NCBI GenBank assembly: GCA_002633005.1
Contig: NMRA01000034.1
Coordinates: 1,077,766-1,141,765 of the forward strand
Reading direction: 5' to 3'
DNA length: 64,000 nt
From: Phoronis australis
Taxonomy: Eukaryota > Phoronida > Phoronidae
Positions 23,581 to 38,500 of the stretch are shown one piece after another (position 1 is the first letter of the stretch; each line of letters begins with the position of its first letter). The position numbers and the translations under genes were made by a program. The notes under the pieces were generated by a model. The model was not told where the DNA came from and made no database searches. It saw only the letters and a program-made list of their open reading frames with translations.

Positions 23581-26500
23581 CTGCAGGGCAACAGGTGGCA
23601 GTTAAACACATGGTTATGGTCACAGTCACGTAATGAGGTGCATAAGAAGACAGACAGGCAAACAAGTAACTGTATTAAAATCCATTAAAGGAAACTGTGA
23701 TGTTTAATGTTCCAGCAAATGCAAGGGCCGAAAATACCTTTACTGGCATCTGAATGCTTATTTTGAAAAAAAAAATTGACATTCTGATTGTTTTCGCCAT
23801 CTTCGACTAACACTGTGTCTACCTAAAATAAAAATTCATCTTTCCGCAGCTTACTCATTGAACAAAAATTTTAATGATTTCTTGAGAACAATGCTTTACA
23901 CGCTTGCAAGCCATTCTTCATAATATCTATCAAAGTTTGCAAAAGAAACAGAAGGCTAGTTGCTTGTGTGTTTAAAACAGCAAAAGAAAACAGGGTTATT
24001 CTGATGTCGACTTACACAAGGAGGTGCCTGCACAGTTCCTTCAGTGTGTCGTGACTAGGCCTGGGTAGTACCTGCACTAGACCCTTGATCAACTGCAGCT
24101 TGGAGGACCTATCGGGTTGCTCTGGAAAGGGAACAAACAAGAGAGTTAATTGTAATTATAAGCCAGAAAATCACCAGTTATCAGGCTCATTTGGGCTAGT
24201 TACAAAATCCGTTGTGTGTTGCATAAGCAGATGAAGTCTGGTCACCTCCCACCAAAGCTGGTAATTGTTCATACAGCAAAGACGTCTGGAGCAATGCAGT
24301 TGGAGTGCCTTGTTCTTGGACACAACTACATGACTGGTGACTGATTCGGGAATTGAACCCACGACCTTTCAGTCAGAGTTCAATCACACTTACACTGGAG
24401 CCACACAGACACTGGTAATAAATCACATTAGATTATTGTAGTTAACTCTTGGGTTTTCAACTGCGGATGCAAAAGAACGATACCCAAAATCTTTTGCACG
24501 GATTTTAAATTTAGTTACCACCCAGTAAATGATTCAATTAAGCATGTCAAAATCCTTGGGATTTTCTACTTTTGTTACACACAATACTCCATTAGTTGAC
24601 TCTTTACAAAATCACTGAATGGGCCATCAAAGTACGAGACGACCAAAATTAGCTCGGTAAGACAAAGGACATCACAATCGCCTCTCCTATCCATAATTAG
24701 GTAATACAGTACAATCCAGTCATATTTTGTGGAATGGGCAATGTGGAGAGATCTACAGGACGGCTGATGCTAGATTTATGTCACTGAGTGGTTGGCCCAC
24801 CTTCCACGAACTACTCGTTCCACAAAATTGCTATGGACTGTGTTGTAAACCACACACATTTCAAAATGCATTGCGGTATCAAAGATATATAACTACCAGA
24901 CAGTAATTTATAAGTAATTCATGTGAAAGTCAACTATCAGTTTGGGAATCAAAAAATGTTATTATTCAGAATTCAAAGAAGAAAATACATACTTATTGCA
25001 CCGATAAAGTTGTCCAAGAATGTAAAAGGAAACAATGGTTCTTTTAACTCTCGGAAGAACAGCTTGAGGGCACCCGTAAGCACGTGAACGTCTGCGGAAA
25101 ACTCTGACCTTTCAAGGTCGTAGGTGTCACCTGAATTAGGAACAGTATTATAAATAACGTATTTTCCTTAAACTCAGATACTTACCATGTAACAATAGCA
25201 GTGAAAAAAATTACTCACACTTTGCCAAGAAAAACTAAACTTAATTTAAATGCGTTATCAAATAGATTACAAAGAAAATAAGAAGAAAGAAAAACAGAAT
25301 GGTTAACTTCACCACAATGAAATTGAATAAAACAAATCACAGTATATCAAAATGCCAAGGACCAAAATTATTAAAAAAATCCTTGTGAGGGCTAGTGCAA
25401 ACAATGAAAGGGTCGATAAACCATTCCAAGGATGTATTTGAAACCAATTTCAATTCAAACAAACGATAACAACTTAAACACATTACTTAGCAAGAGTAAA
25501 TAACGCAATGTGAAAATTTTAAAATTCAAACATGGTCTGTAGCACCCCTAGTCCTCCCACTCCACAGTCAGGAACATGTCATTCTAATAACAATATCTTA
25601 AAAAAACAAATTATTGTTTTCCAATATTTCAATATGACTGAGCAATGATGTTTTATTTTGCAGTTTCCATTTTATCTGTGTTATCCCAATTTGAATTTTA
25701 ATGTTCCTGCAATGCACTCCAGATATTATGAGTGCATGCATGCCTGTGTGCACGGCAGGACCTCCGGAGAGAACAGTGTGTGCATGGCAGGACCGCCTGG
25801 AAGAACAGAGTGCTCATTTCCTTACCGTCACTACTAAATGAGGTCGCTGGTTATAAAATCACAAGCAGTGACTTACATTGATCCACAAGGAAGCGCAGCT
25901 TCTGTACCTGAGCCAGGTTGCCACTGACTCTGTATAAGCCATCAATGTCCAAACCTGAATAAAAGAAACTACAAGTCAGCTAGGCAGTTGGAACAAAAAT
26001 GCAAACTGGATACGGCAAAAAGTTCTAAAATAAAACTGTACTCATCGACATTAACTTCCAGAGCATTTAAGTTTTGAAACTCATGGGTATTAAAGGAGGA
26101 AGAAACCACTTTTGTGTACCTTTCCTAAAAATTACAAATCTCTGAGACATTTTCCTTGCTGCGTGCAGTTCCTGTTGCCCTTGGCAACAATAAAAATGTG
26201 ATGACGATGATGAAACAAAAGGCCCATATCTTGTTGTGTACGCATTCACTACAAACAAAATGGGCGACACAGACTGAGTGCATTAGCAAGTCAGTCACTG
26301 TTTTTGCTTTTTAAGTGAATGCATACACATATCAAGGTGCTTGTGTCAGCTGGGCTTCATACGACAGTTTCAAATAGTTGTTTCCATGGGCCAGGAGAAT
26401 AGAACTTATAATCTTAGCAATATATAACGCGTCATACAGATAATCAGGGATTTGCACTTTGGATGAAGGTCACATAAAAAGATGGTTGCTTCCCCCCTCT

Positions 26501-29500
26501 AAATTGCTCAGAAAGGTTTTTAAGAACAATGAGTTTTGAAAAATTAGGGAAAGCGTTTAGCTTGATGACAGATTCGGTTTGGGAACAATATTTTTTCAGC
26601 GGCATTTCACCAACAAACATCAAACTGAAGAGCAACACAACATACACTGTGAACTGGTTATCAGTCATGGATGTAAAGCATTCAAGCATGCTGATCACAT
26701 AACTGTCAAATTGCTTGAAAACCAAAACTGACGGAGGATCAGAACAAAGCCAACCTTGCCACCAGTGACTAAATTCAAGGTGAACACACACTGGAATCTG
26801 AGGAGCAGGATATGTGTGACTACCACCATACAAAATCTTAGCTCCCCGCAACACACAATTTGTGTAACTTAAGAGTAAAAACAATACAAAAGCCAAATGC
26901 TTTATTCAACTATTGCAACAGAAAAAACAGACACGAAAGTACAAGTCCTGAAAATTAACCAGAAGAACTACTTTAAGTAAACCCTACCTGACTTACAAAA
27001 ATTCTAGATGCAGAATAAATAAACCTCCTATGCTTTACTTCATAACTTCTTGTAAGTTGGCGAGTCAGCAAGAAAGCGAGTGAGTGAGTGACATTTATTT
27101 GCCTTCGACATTCAAATAAAACCTTGAGCGTTTAGTTATGCATGATGCAGGGCTTGGAATGACCAATGACAAAAACGCGGAAACTTTGAAACTTTTACGG
27201 CCCAAATCATGCCCGATAACCAGCCTTGAAATGGTCAATGTGAACCCTTCCCCGACAAAAATCGGGAGGACTAAAAAAAAAAAAACGTTACCACCATCAG
27301 TAGCATGCGTCTGCGTCCTTTTAGCTCGCCCGTCCACTCCCAACCCACACATTTTTGGCTGCAGAGCGGTAGTATTTGTCGCCGCGCTTAACAATAACAC
27401 GAGACACCATTGAAAATCCCACCACGCTGTCCCAGATGCCCCGGCAATGTTGACAATTTACGTTCCTCCGAAACATAAAGAGCAATATCAAATCCGATTT
27501 TTTTACGCAGAAATACTATAAAAAAAGCCGAAAGCACATTTAAAAAAAAGCGGAAATCCGCGTTTCCGCGGAAAATTCCAAGCCCTGATGATGTCATAAT
27601 CGTGACACAAGGTGCAGATGTGAATTCAAACCTTAACACGAGAATTGTTTTGAAAGTCTTTGTTTGTCTTAATACAGCCATCCCTGATTTTAAGGTTTAC
27701 CTGTTTTAGACATTTTCCTATCAAGCAGCCTACGGATAGTTAACCAGATATTAAGTAGAACAAGATGAATATCACTGGACCCACCTTTGTTTTCTATGAC
27801 AGCGATGCACTTCTGGACAAACCTGGGAACTGTGGATTTCTCTCTGGCACACAGGTGGTGCAGGTGCGCACCAAAGACACGCTCCTCCTGAAGGATACCC
27901 CGTTTTTCTAATGACTCCATTGTCGGCCGACGTCGGATCATGTCGCGGAGACGCGCACGAATCCGCGATTTCTTCTCCAGCGTATCCATGTCGGGGTCTT
28001 CATAGAGGGTGTACGTCTCTTTTTTGTTGTCTGAAGAGATGAGTTATTCCTGTATACTTTATTATCCCATAGTAATATCAAATCAGATCACAGAAGACAG
28101 ACAGCTTTTTAAACCGTTTTCAATCTGACACCAAAAGATACAAGTAAGAATGAAAAATTAGAGTTAGAGAAACATGTGGTAAGCAGACATTCAAAATCAT
28201 GTTCAATGTTCAGGATTGTTTAAGGAGTCACAGAGGATTAATTTTGAGTGAAATCGTTCCACATTCAAACTTTTAATGAACAGGTGTTTTCTTTTCCATG
28301 CAAAATAATTTGCTGTTAATACATATAAAGTAGAAAATCATTTCGTTGCTACGGAATTCACAGTCAGTCGTGGCAGGAGAAATAATCTTGACTTTAGTCC
28401 TCACTGATATCGACACAATATTACTTTCCGTGAGTCAACTATCACATTTGTGAACCACGCCATGACATCAGTGACAGTCACCCGTAACAGAAGTTATGAC
28501 ACGGTAATCAGTCTGAATTGCCATCGTGAATATGCTGTTGCATGCAAACAGTTTATTTTTCCTTCCCCCAGAACCCCTTTTAATAACGCGGCTTCCCGTG
28601 GTCAGTTTCGGTGAAACACTTTTAAAAACACATTGTTGACAATCTGACGCGGTAGTACTGGGACCTCCGGTATGTTAGTTTTGCACTTGCAAAACTTCAC
28701 AACAGTAAAAATGGCGGGAGTGGTCTAAGGACATTTGTCAGAACTATCAATTGAACAGAAACCTCAAGTGTCATGGTAAAAAAATAGAACTACCCATTGT
28801 ACAGAAACCTTAAGTCTCATTGTATAAACAGAACTACCCATTGTACAGCAACCTCAAGTCTCATGGTATAAACAGGAATACCCATTCTACAGAAACCTCA
28901 AGTCTCATGGTATAAACAGAACAACCCATTGTACAGAGACCTCAAGTCTCATGGTATAAAACTCAAGCAGTAATGTTCAACATGATAAGCAGGGGACAAC
29001 AGACAAAAGAAGATCCAACTTTTGGCTGAAGACTCCAGAAACATACCACTGTCCAAAGAATTAATACATTCGAAGCAACACGACATACATTTGATGCTTT
29101 CATTTAACATACTTTTGGAATGTCTGCCTCTGGATGATCTTTGGACAGCAGTCTGAGGCTCGTCCGGTGCTTCAATGACTGGGTGACCTTCCTCCACGGA
29201 ATCTGGCACATCAGAGTTCTGAAAGTTAAAAATCATCCAGTTTTCTTGCATAATCAAGAAGTGAATCACAAAACAGACAACTAATATTGCATCGTAAGTG
29301 ATGCAGTAACAAAGAAATTACCCAGCAATACCCGCAGTTTCCCGTCGTATGCTCTACATGCCAATACATAAACAAAAAAATCGTTTTCTGATCAAGACTA
29401 ATAGTGACCTGTCAAAACTCGTCATTTCAGGCAATCTGATCATTAATGCCGCTAGCATTCGGTTGTCATTTTAAGACTTTTTTGTTTAAACAAAACATGA

Positions 29501-32500
29501 AATGTGCAGTTCACATGTTTGATGGATGTGACACAGCTTAAGACCATATGTAACAACAGACAGACAAAACTTGGGCAAAAGTACCGGTGGGTTTTCACCC
29601 GCAAATTAGAGTCACAAAATTGTATCATGTTGGTTAAGGAATCTAAAGTACTCACAAACTGGGCCACTGCTGCAGAGAGGTTCAGATACCATTCATGTAT
29701 TTTTAAGGCATCATCACTTTGTAACAAGTATTGGTTGCCAGGTGTGGATACCTGAAATAATGAAGAAAAATATACATGGTAGTAAGGACTTGGAAAATAA
29801 TGGATAATTAAATCAATTCGGCCTAGGAAATAAGGCAGAAATAAAAAAGTGAAATTTCTTCTTTGCTTTCTCAAGCTAGTTTCTAGAAAATATAACAGTA
29901 GTGCTGTCATGAAATCACATAGAAGCAAAAACTCTTTAACACTATAAAAAGACAAGACTTGTAGTATTTTCATAAATAGTTTCAGTCCTAAATAGAAGCG
30001 ACATTACCACAATCTGAGAATTGGCAAGCAAGTGCAATGAAACCCAAACCGAGCAAAACTGAACTTATGACATGAGGTAAATATGGGAACACATCCGTTA
30101 TGTATACAGCCTTGTTTGTAGTGCCATCTATAGTTTATATTAACAGTGGCAGTGATACTAATGCAACCTTTGCTCAATCTAAATTCGAACTGAACATCAT
30201 ACGTGTCTGGACTGACGAAAACTTATTAAACTACAGCTTTAAATTTAAAGACCAGACACAGAGATGAAGGATAAACCCTGTACCCAGGCCCAAAACATGG
30301 TTGAATGGAACCTCAACACTACATTCAGATATTTGGCGCCTGTAACCACCAAGGTTACTAAACTGGAGCCAAACTGACCAATCAAGCCGCATGCTTGGAG
30401 TAACCATTCAAACAAAAACAATGCACAGTTCAGGTTGATTGTAGAGTTCAGGCTCAAGCAGTCTGTGCACCTGGACGTTCTGAGAATTGAACGCAGCATA
30501 TTTATGGGTCCAAACACAGGATCGTTCCTCCACACTGAGAAATAACTCAGCTGTAATGGCTTGCTTTGCAAATGACACCGTAGAACAGTCTTGCCTGTAT
30601 AAAGTGTTTCTTGCTGGACTTCTCCTTGTCCCCCCACTCCACCTTGCCATTCTGGAGGTCAATCATTGTCTCCGCCTTGCCAAGAGGAGACTTGGGGCTC
30701 TGTCAAAACATATGAGTGTCATTACTTATTGTTGTTACCACAACTGTTTAAAGTACAATAAAATTTCACCAATTTCGGACAAAAATAATTGCAAAAATTA
30801 CACCTTCTTCATTTTTCAAGGTCTTGTAACATTGTGAATGCTCACATTTTTTCAAAATAATTTCTGTTGATAGCTATGGTACAAAACTTGAACATGGCAA
30901 AGCATTGATTTGATGCGACATAATCTTTTATGAAAAATGTCTTGCCCGCCATATTGTGTGAGATTTTACTGTATTACACTCCAGCAGTGGTTTGAGCTGT
31001 GGTTTGGGAGACTCAGGTTCAAATCTTGAATTCATTTGCCAACAGTAGGGCAGCCTATCAACAGTGGTGGTTCTGACTCCTCTGAATTTGGTGTTGGTAG
31101 TGGGTGAAATCAAGGCAATGAACAAAAACCTGGGTATAATAGGGAATTGAAGTGACTTCCATGGCAACAACACTTTAAAAAGCATAATGTAAAAATAAAA
31201 TTGCCATCAGGGGCACACCGGTAGTCGTTTCCGTCCGAAGATTCGTACGTGCAGTCCCATCCATGAGAAGAACACACAAAATTTCATGAACATAAACCAA
31301 AAAGGCTTTTGGATATAGAGCAGAAGATGCTGGACAGATACCAGACGGACGGGCAGGGATGATGGCATAATGAAAAGATGTTGAATATGGATGGCAAACT
31401 CATTACCCCGACGGAGGCCTTCCTGTCTTTGTAGAAGAGAAGCTGAGACCCATTGAAGACGCAAAATGCATCACACCAATTTTTTCTGAAATAATAAAGT
31501 AGACATTTTGAACAAGTTGAATGAGAAAGCAATGTAAACGCAAGACTGTTACTAGCAATGATAATTAATGTAGCATTCAGGTAATGTTTTGCACATCATT
31601 ATATGTCACAACAAATATCATTCATGCCATTCTAACATGTTACAATGCAAAAAAAGCTAAATTGGTGTCAATCTTTGAGTACATGTTTGTTAATTAGGAC
31701 AATAAATGTTCACAGGCTCAAAATTCGATGATTAAAATGGCAAATCTCCCCANCACTCCAGCAGTGGTTTGAGCTGTGGTTTGGGAGACTCAGGTTCAAA
31801 TCTTGAATTCATTTGCCAACAGTAGGGCAGCGTATCAACAGTGGTGGTTCTGACTCCTCTGAATTTGGTGTTGGTAGTGGGTGAAATCAAGGCAATGAAC
31901 AAAAACCTGGGTATAATGGGGAATTGAAGTGACTTTCATGGCAACAACACTTTAAGAAGCATAATGTAAAAATAAAATTGCCATTAGGGGCACACCGGTA
32001 GTCGTTTCCGTCCGAAGATTCGTACATGCAGTCCCATCCATGAAAAGAACACACAAAATTTCATGAACATAAACCAAAAAGGCTTTTGGATATAGAGCAG
32101 AAGACGTTGGACAGATACCAGACGGACGGGCAGGGATGATGGCATAATGAAAAGATGTTGAATATGGATGGTAAACTCATTACCCCGACGGAGGCCTTCC
32201 TGTCTTTGTAGAAGAGAAGCTGAGACCCGTTGAAGACGCAAAATGTATCACACCAATTTTTTCTGAAATAATAAAGCAGACATTTTGAACAAGTTGAATG
32301 AGAAAGCAATGTAAACGCAAGACTGTTACTAGCAATGATAATTAATGTAGCATTCAGCTAATGTTTTGCATATCATTATATGTCACAACAAATATCATTC
32401 ATGCCATTCTAACATGTTACAATGCAAAAAAAGCTAAATTGGTGTCAATCTTTGAGTACATGTTTGTTAATTAGGACAATAAATGTTCACAGGCTCAAAA

Positions 32501-35500
32501 TTCGATGATTAAAATGGCAAATCTCCCCACTGAAGAGACACTGAGGTAAATTTCAGGCACTGACAGATATTGCAGTTCTACTAGGTCTATATTTGACAAA
32601 ACACAATGTTTAATAAACCCTATGGTGTACTACAAAACAGGTGCTTCGTGCTTCATAACAACAAGACATGCCATTCCCATTAGCAGCATATAGCCGATAG
32701 TAATGTGTGTTACAGTACTGAGTAGTCAAACATGAACACCAACCTATGAGTCAGAAACATGAATATCTTTTACAGTGTTTCAGTGTGCTGACATCTATTA
32801 TGTTATACATACTTCACAAATATGTAAGCGTCATTACATACACAAAATCTCATCACCACTTCCTCCTAATAAGACACTCACTTAACCTTCCGTCCGTTTT
32901 CTAAAACCTTTGCTCGGTTGAGATTATCCCGCAGGGACCTTATCTGAAACTAAAGGAAAGATGTGCACATCTTTAACAGTTATGTCACTCTCAAATTCAC
33001 CAGGCACTGTATTATCAAAGCAATCGGCAAATGGCAGAATTAGCAAATGCCAGTCATTAAGTTCTGTAGTACTGAGAGTGTACATGTGTAACAAGGAATT
33101 AATTTCATCCATGTATAATTCAATGGAGGTGTTCCCTTACAGCACGATTCACCAGACTGTGCCACCACACAACAGCAGAAATTAATTGATGCATGATGAT
33201 CTAAAAACAATAAAAAGCATTGAGAAATCACAATTGCTCTGAGTGTCCATTCAATCATATGCTGAACAATCGTCCACCTATTACTCTACTGCCATATGGT
33301 TACAAAATGACTGAAAATAGACGGCGATACAGTACCAGAATATGGCAAGTCGCAAGACAAGACATTCCAGTCAAACTTGAATTCATCTCAATGATGGCTA
33401 CGCAGATAATCCCATTAATAATTTAGTTACATAACAAAGTCAAGACTTGGAAAAAATGACTCACTTCATTCTCTGGCAGAGCCATGACTGCAGCATGACT
33501 GACGAGTCCCAACTAAATCCAACTGTTTTTAGAATCTATGATTAGGACAGGAAATGGGTGTAGAAATAGAAATGTGAATAATGGAATCTAATGGAGAAAT
33601 AAATGTCGCAGACCTAATCTAAAGCTAGTTGAACATTTCCTAAAGTAATTACAATAAGCTCAAATTCAGCCTCAGACAAACTGGACTAAAACACTCAAAA
33701 TTAAAGGTTTCCCAGGCATGTGTTATTCAGTCGTTCAGCTCTTATTATATCTGGACGCACCAGCATGTTAGCGCAATCTTCCTAATAAATATTAAAAATA
33801 AACAACCACACAAAGGGTGACCCGAAAGACCTAAATCGATAAACTTTTGCGTAAAACCTTTAATTCCAATTCTCTTGGTAGTAACAGAACAAAAACTCCA
33901 TGCAATCTGACTTGTATGGCTAAAACTGAATTGTCAAATTGACAACCACCCTCAAACTTGAGAAAAATAATCTAATTTACACAGGACTTAGTTCAATTTG
34001 GGGTGCTTCAGTTTTTTTTGGTGACCCCGTTTAGAAGGATGTAGAAAGTACCAAAATAATTTCACACGCTACTTTTAAACCTTCCAAACGAAAACATACA
34101 ATTAATAGCTAAAATGCCCATTAATAACACTGCCATAAAATCTGTGTGCCAGAACCCTGAAATAGGAGCAAGTCAAATTATTTTAGCTGACATAACAAAC
34201 AGCTTGTATGAATAGAACTTTGTTAATCAAAAAGGATGATGTTTATAAGAATGCCTTCATGGAACGTCGAGGAAGATTATCTACCAAGTCTGTTCTTTCA
34301 AACATCCATGGCACAATGTACTACGTACCTGCATCGGTGGCGAACTGGCTCGTTTTGACTCCCGCTTTAAGCTTTCCTGAAATAAGCAATTTCAGGAACT
34401 AGAGTTGACATACAGAATCATGGTCAAAGCATTAGACAGCACTGAACACTGCGACGCGTAAAAACTAATGGAAATACAACTCAAGTTAGTGATACTCATG
34501 AAATCTGAAGAGCTGAATATAACAAGTTGGGATCAGCACAACACTTGGGTGATTGGGTATATTTGACAATCACTTGACTAATAATTTAATGTCCCTAAAA
34601 CATGCAAATGCTTAGTACTCTATGTTAGGCAAAATGCTGTAGAATGAGGAGTGATGTGGCCAACAGATGGCGTGCTGGACAAACTTAACGTGTTTGCAAC
34701 ATATTTTCCACGTCATATTCAGAGTGACATATTCGTGTATACACGCAGAAAATAGTCAAGGAATTTCTTACTTTATAGAAAGCGCCAGGGCATAGATTAG
34801 TGAATGGCAACATTTTTAACTTAAAAGTTAGTAGTGTACTCAAAATATAAGCCTGCTGGGCAAACGTTTTGATACGGGAGGGGGGAGATGGAATAAGGAC
34901 CTATAACAGTAGTTAAAAGTCAGAGTTCATGGTGTCAGAAATGTGTTGAATTTAATATGTCCCGTTTTTCATAAGACTTCTTTTTATTTGAGATTCATTG
35001 GCACTGTTCAATTTAGGAAGCTACAAATCATAAAAAAACTTTTTGTGGCTCAGTTAGTAGGGCCATGGGCGTATATTCTTAAAATGGGCTTATATTTGGG
35101 AGAGGGGCTGCTTGCAGAAATTCCTGGTACACTTAATGCAAAACTGACAACATGGCACAATGAAAACGTCGACAGCCAACCAAACCCACTAGTTCACACA
35201 AAGCACAGGTCACTTTTTTCCGACCAGTTGGCAACAAGTCGGAGAGAACTGCGGACAAACATTAGCAAACTGATCATATTGGTGCTGTCTGACCTCAAGT
35301 GGCCAAATTAATACTGTTCCTGGTTCAAGAACTTGCCCTCGGCAGTTCAAAGCAAAAAACACACATATGTATATCTTCACATACATTACAGGACTATTCT
35401 CAACGTAAAATTGTATTAACTTATCAATAAGAAAAATTCAGCTCAAATCTATTCTTTCCTTGCTGCAGTACAGTAGATGAAATTTGAAAAACGGCAAGTT

Positions 35501-38500
35501 GCAAATTATCAACACAACACAGTCAGTGTGCAATGCTTCATTATTCCAATTGAATAGTATGAAAAACTGTCAGGTGAAAATGGCAAATTTGAAAATCCAA
35601 TCCTATGTACGCAGTCACACTGTCTGGTGTCTTTGATTTTAAGCACATCTTACACTGTTTACTGCTACGCAAACAATTTATGGAAACAGCATCACGCCAA
35701 TCGCTGATCTGCGACGTACTCATGGTAAATGCTCATTTTTGTGTTAGGTGACTAACCCATTTTTTAATGGAATTACTTAATGTGCCAGGCCATTTTTGAA
35801 TTTCAGTGTTAGTCAACACCCCATGAAATTGACAAATTTCAAACATCATGTTTCTTTATCTGCTGAGGGTTTGTATATTCTTGATAACAGGTAAGGAAAA
35901 CTTTGAGACAGATTATGTAAGTTTCATTTTCTAGTCCAATAAACAGGGCTTCACACTTTGTCAAGTGTGATCTCATATTGTAAAAAACACCCACTCTACA
36001 GAACCTGAGGAAACACAAACAACCACTACTTGAAAAAAATGGCATGCGTATGACCGTGAGGATGGATTTTATCAGTAGCCCCACCGTGTGCAATCACAAT
36101 GATAAGAGCATAGAATTATATGAATAGCATTGACCTAATGAAGATAGCAGCATGACAGTTGCATTAAATTTGCCATGTTCACCAGGGAGCAAATGGACAT
36201 GAGAGAACAGTTGCCAACTTTTCAAGGACATTTACACTACATATTAGACATGATGACACATGTACAAAATACACAACAATATTAATGGTAAGAGCAATGG
36301 GTTGAAGATGCATACACCTTAATGTAGGATGGTTTCAACACATGCATGGAATCTACACTGAGGTTGACTACAGATGCCTAGCTACAGAGTTGTTAGAAGA
36401 GGCAAGGGCAAAATATGACAGAATGGCAAATGTAAGAAACAGACATATATGAATCACAGTTTATCACATGACAGATTCAAGCCAGTATTGAAATGATTTG
36501 TCCAGATCTTGAGAAATCTTTGAGTCAAGTAGTCAAAATATTGAGTTTATGATGAAAAATCAAACACAACCTTCTCTAAAACCACTCAAATAGTACTTTA
36601 CATAATTCTCAATCTTTCCCTTATGGAGTACGTAAGTGCCTTAGTGCAGTAAAAGCAATCCCATTTTCTGACATTTTACCTTATTGGCAATATACAAACC
36701 AAATGAAGTTATCTGTCTTGTTTTGAATAGTTTCAATACTTGGAAAAAAAACAAAATTTAAACAAAACATAACATTCAGAAATTAAACAGACTGTGTTCA
36801 TGGGGTAATTAATCATTGAGTTTATCAACTTCTGATGGTTCTCTCAGTTACCAAGTAGATTTTTTGGCTACTCCAGCAAGCTGTTTTTAATATTTCTCAC
36901 ATTACTTTCATTTCAACAAACTATCATAGGTAAGAAAATAAAACGTTCTGGGCAGTCAACAGATGGGGAAGCATTCTAACTGAAAGGTTGAAGATGGGGG
37001 TAATGCAGTTTAGTTGAAAACAGTAAATAACAATAAGAACATGCAGATGAAATCTACTCACTAGCTACACTAACTGCCACACAATAAAAAGCCTGAAGTC
37101 AGCTAACAGAAACTACACCAAACAACAGATAGATGACACATAAAGAACACAGCGGCGTTAAAGCTACCTTGAACTTTTGTAACGACAAGCGACTCTACAA
37201 GACAAAGCAAGGATGGAACACGGTTTAAGAAAAATCAACAACCTACAGGCATTTATTGATTAACGGCAAAGCAGCAATCCCAGGTCAAGGCATGACATGA
37301 CAGGGAGGCAGATTCACTCATTATGACAGTGTTGAACAAACCCCCCCCACTAATTATCAAACCACTCTTCTAGTCACAATCATTATCATCTCAAAGTGAA
37401 GAAGTTAGTCAACAATTAAAGGATGCAAATACTGCTACAGTAATTCTCCACTTATCTTGCACAAAAACAATTAACAAAATTGACATTTTTCATTTTTCAA
37501 TGGCTGATTACTTTGCTGCATATAATTGGGAACATTTTTTATTTGTTTTTTTGACATCTACACAGTACAAACTATCCTGGTGACCAATTTACTGTTCAAT
37601 CATTATTTCTTACGTGAAGAAATTTGATAAATTTCGCTCATCAGCCATATTTTGCATTAAATAGGTGAAGAATAGCTGTAAGGCTTTAGTGTAATTTTAA
37701 ATAGTTCCAACACATGCAAGCATGATTATTCACTTCTTTACAGTATGCTGTACAAGACAGGTAGTCAACTTTTTATCAGTTGGTCTCATTACCGTGTTCT
37801 CTAGAGGAAGACACTCGGGTGACGGCTGCTCGAAATTTGATGGCAGCGTGGAGGCACGGCTCTCCACGACTGTAGGTAGGGCCCTACGTGGCACCACGAG
37901 GTCGTCAAAGCTGCCCACTCTTGTGCAGCGTAAGTCACGTGACGAATGCTTGTGACCGAAAAAACTTTCGTGCGAGTACCTACGCTCGTGAGACTGTGAA
38001 ACAAGGCAGAAACCGTCAGGAAACCAGGTATCAGTTACATGAAGAGTGACTTAAGACGTAAGTGTGAAATTTGGTCTTGCGTTTCCACTACATAGTTATG
38101 GTGTAGAAATTATTAGCCCATTACTGCCTAGAGATTATGAAGACAAATTACCACTGTATTAGAAGTTATTGGTATGTTCTCAGAGAATTCCTATTTTTGA
38201 TCAAGTGAGGTTTAAATATTTTTATAAAAGACAGGATGTCTGTGATGACAGATAACAGATTTACAATTAACCGCATCAATGAAATACATTTTGCCGAACC
38301 CTTACCCTACAGTACTCAAAGTACCAATTTTTTACTTTAGGTCTTAAGTCACTTTTCATAAATCAGGTCCCAAAGAAAAATAGAGTTAGCAGAAACATGC
38401 AAGTCAGTACAACAGTGNTATTAATGGTAAGAGCAATGGGTTGAAGATGCATACACCTTAGTGTAGGATGGTTTCAACACATGCATGGAATCTACACTGA

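Larger units (their letters stand above)
36280..38417. repeat. 2.14-kb direct duplication, copy A
   Basis: Nearly identical to 38419-40559, with the single N at 38418 exactly at the junction. Contains a 201-base coding exon and a candidate 27-base exon, both also present in copy B. Confidence 0.95.

Noticed and set aside
26444-26896. 150-codon minus-strand open frame
   Set aside because: Falls wholly in an ARHGAP intron, with no domain and no phase-compatible splice sites joining it to neighbours.
28755-28962. Regularly spaced repeats that could suggest a CRISPR array
   Set aside because: The entire 44-bp unit repeats, with no unique spacers, in a eukaryotic intron; it is a minisatellite.
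33468-33490. Possible 23-base exon with AG and GTGAGT borders on the minus strand
   Set aside because: Length is not compatible with the fixed phase 0 between the neighbouring ARHGAP exons, and the acceptor lacks a good pyrimidine tract.
37722-37955. 77-codon plus-strand open frame present twice (also 39864-40097)
   Set aside because: Antisense shadow of the 201-bp ARHGAP linker exon; it occurs twice only because the segment is duplicated at an N seam.
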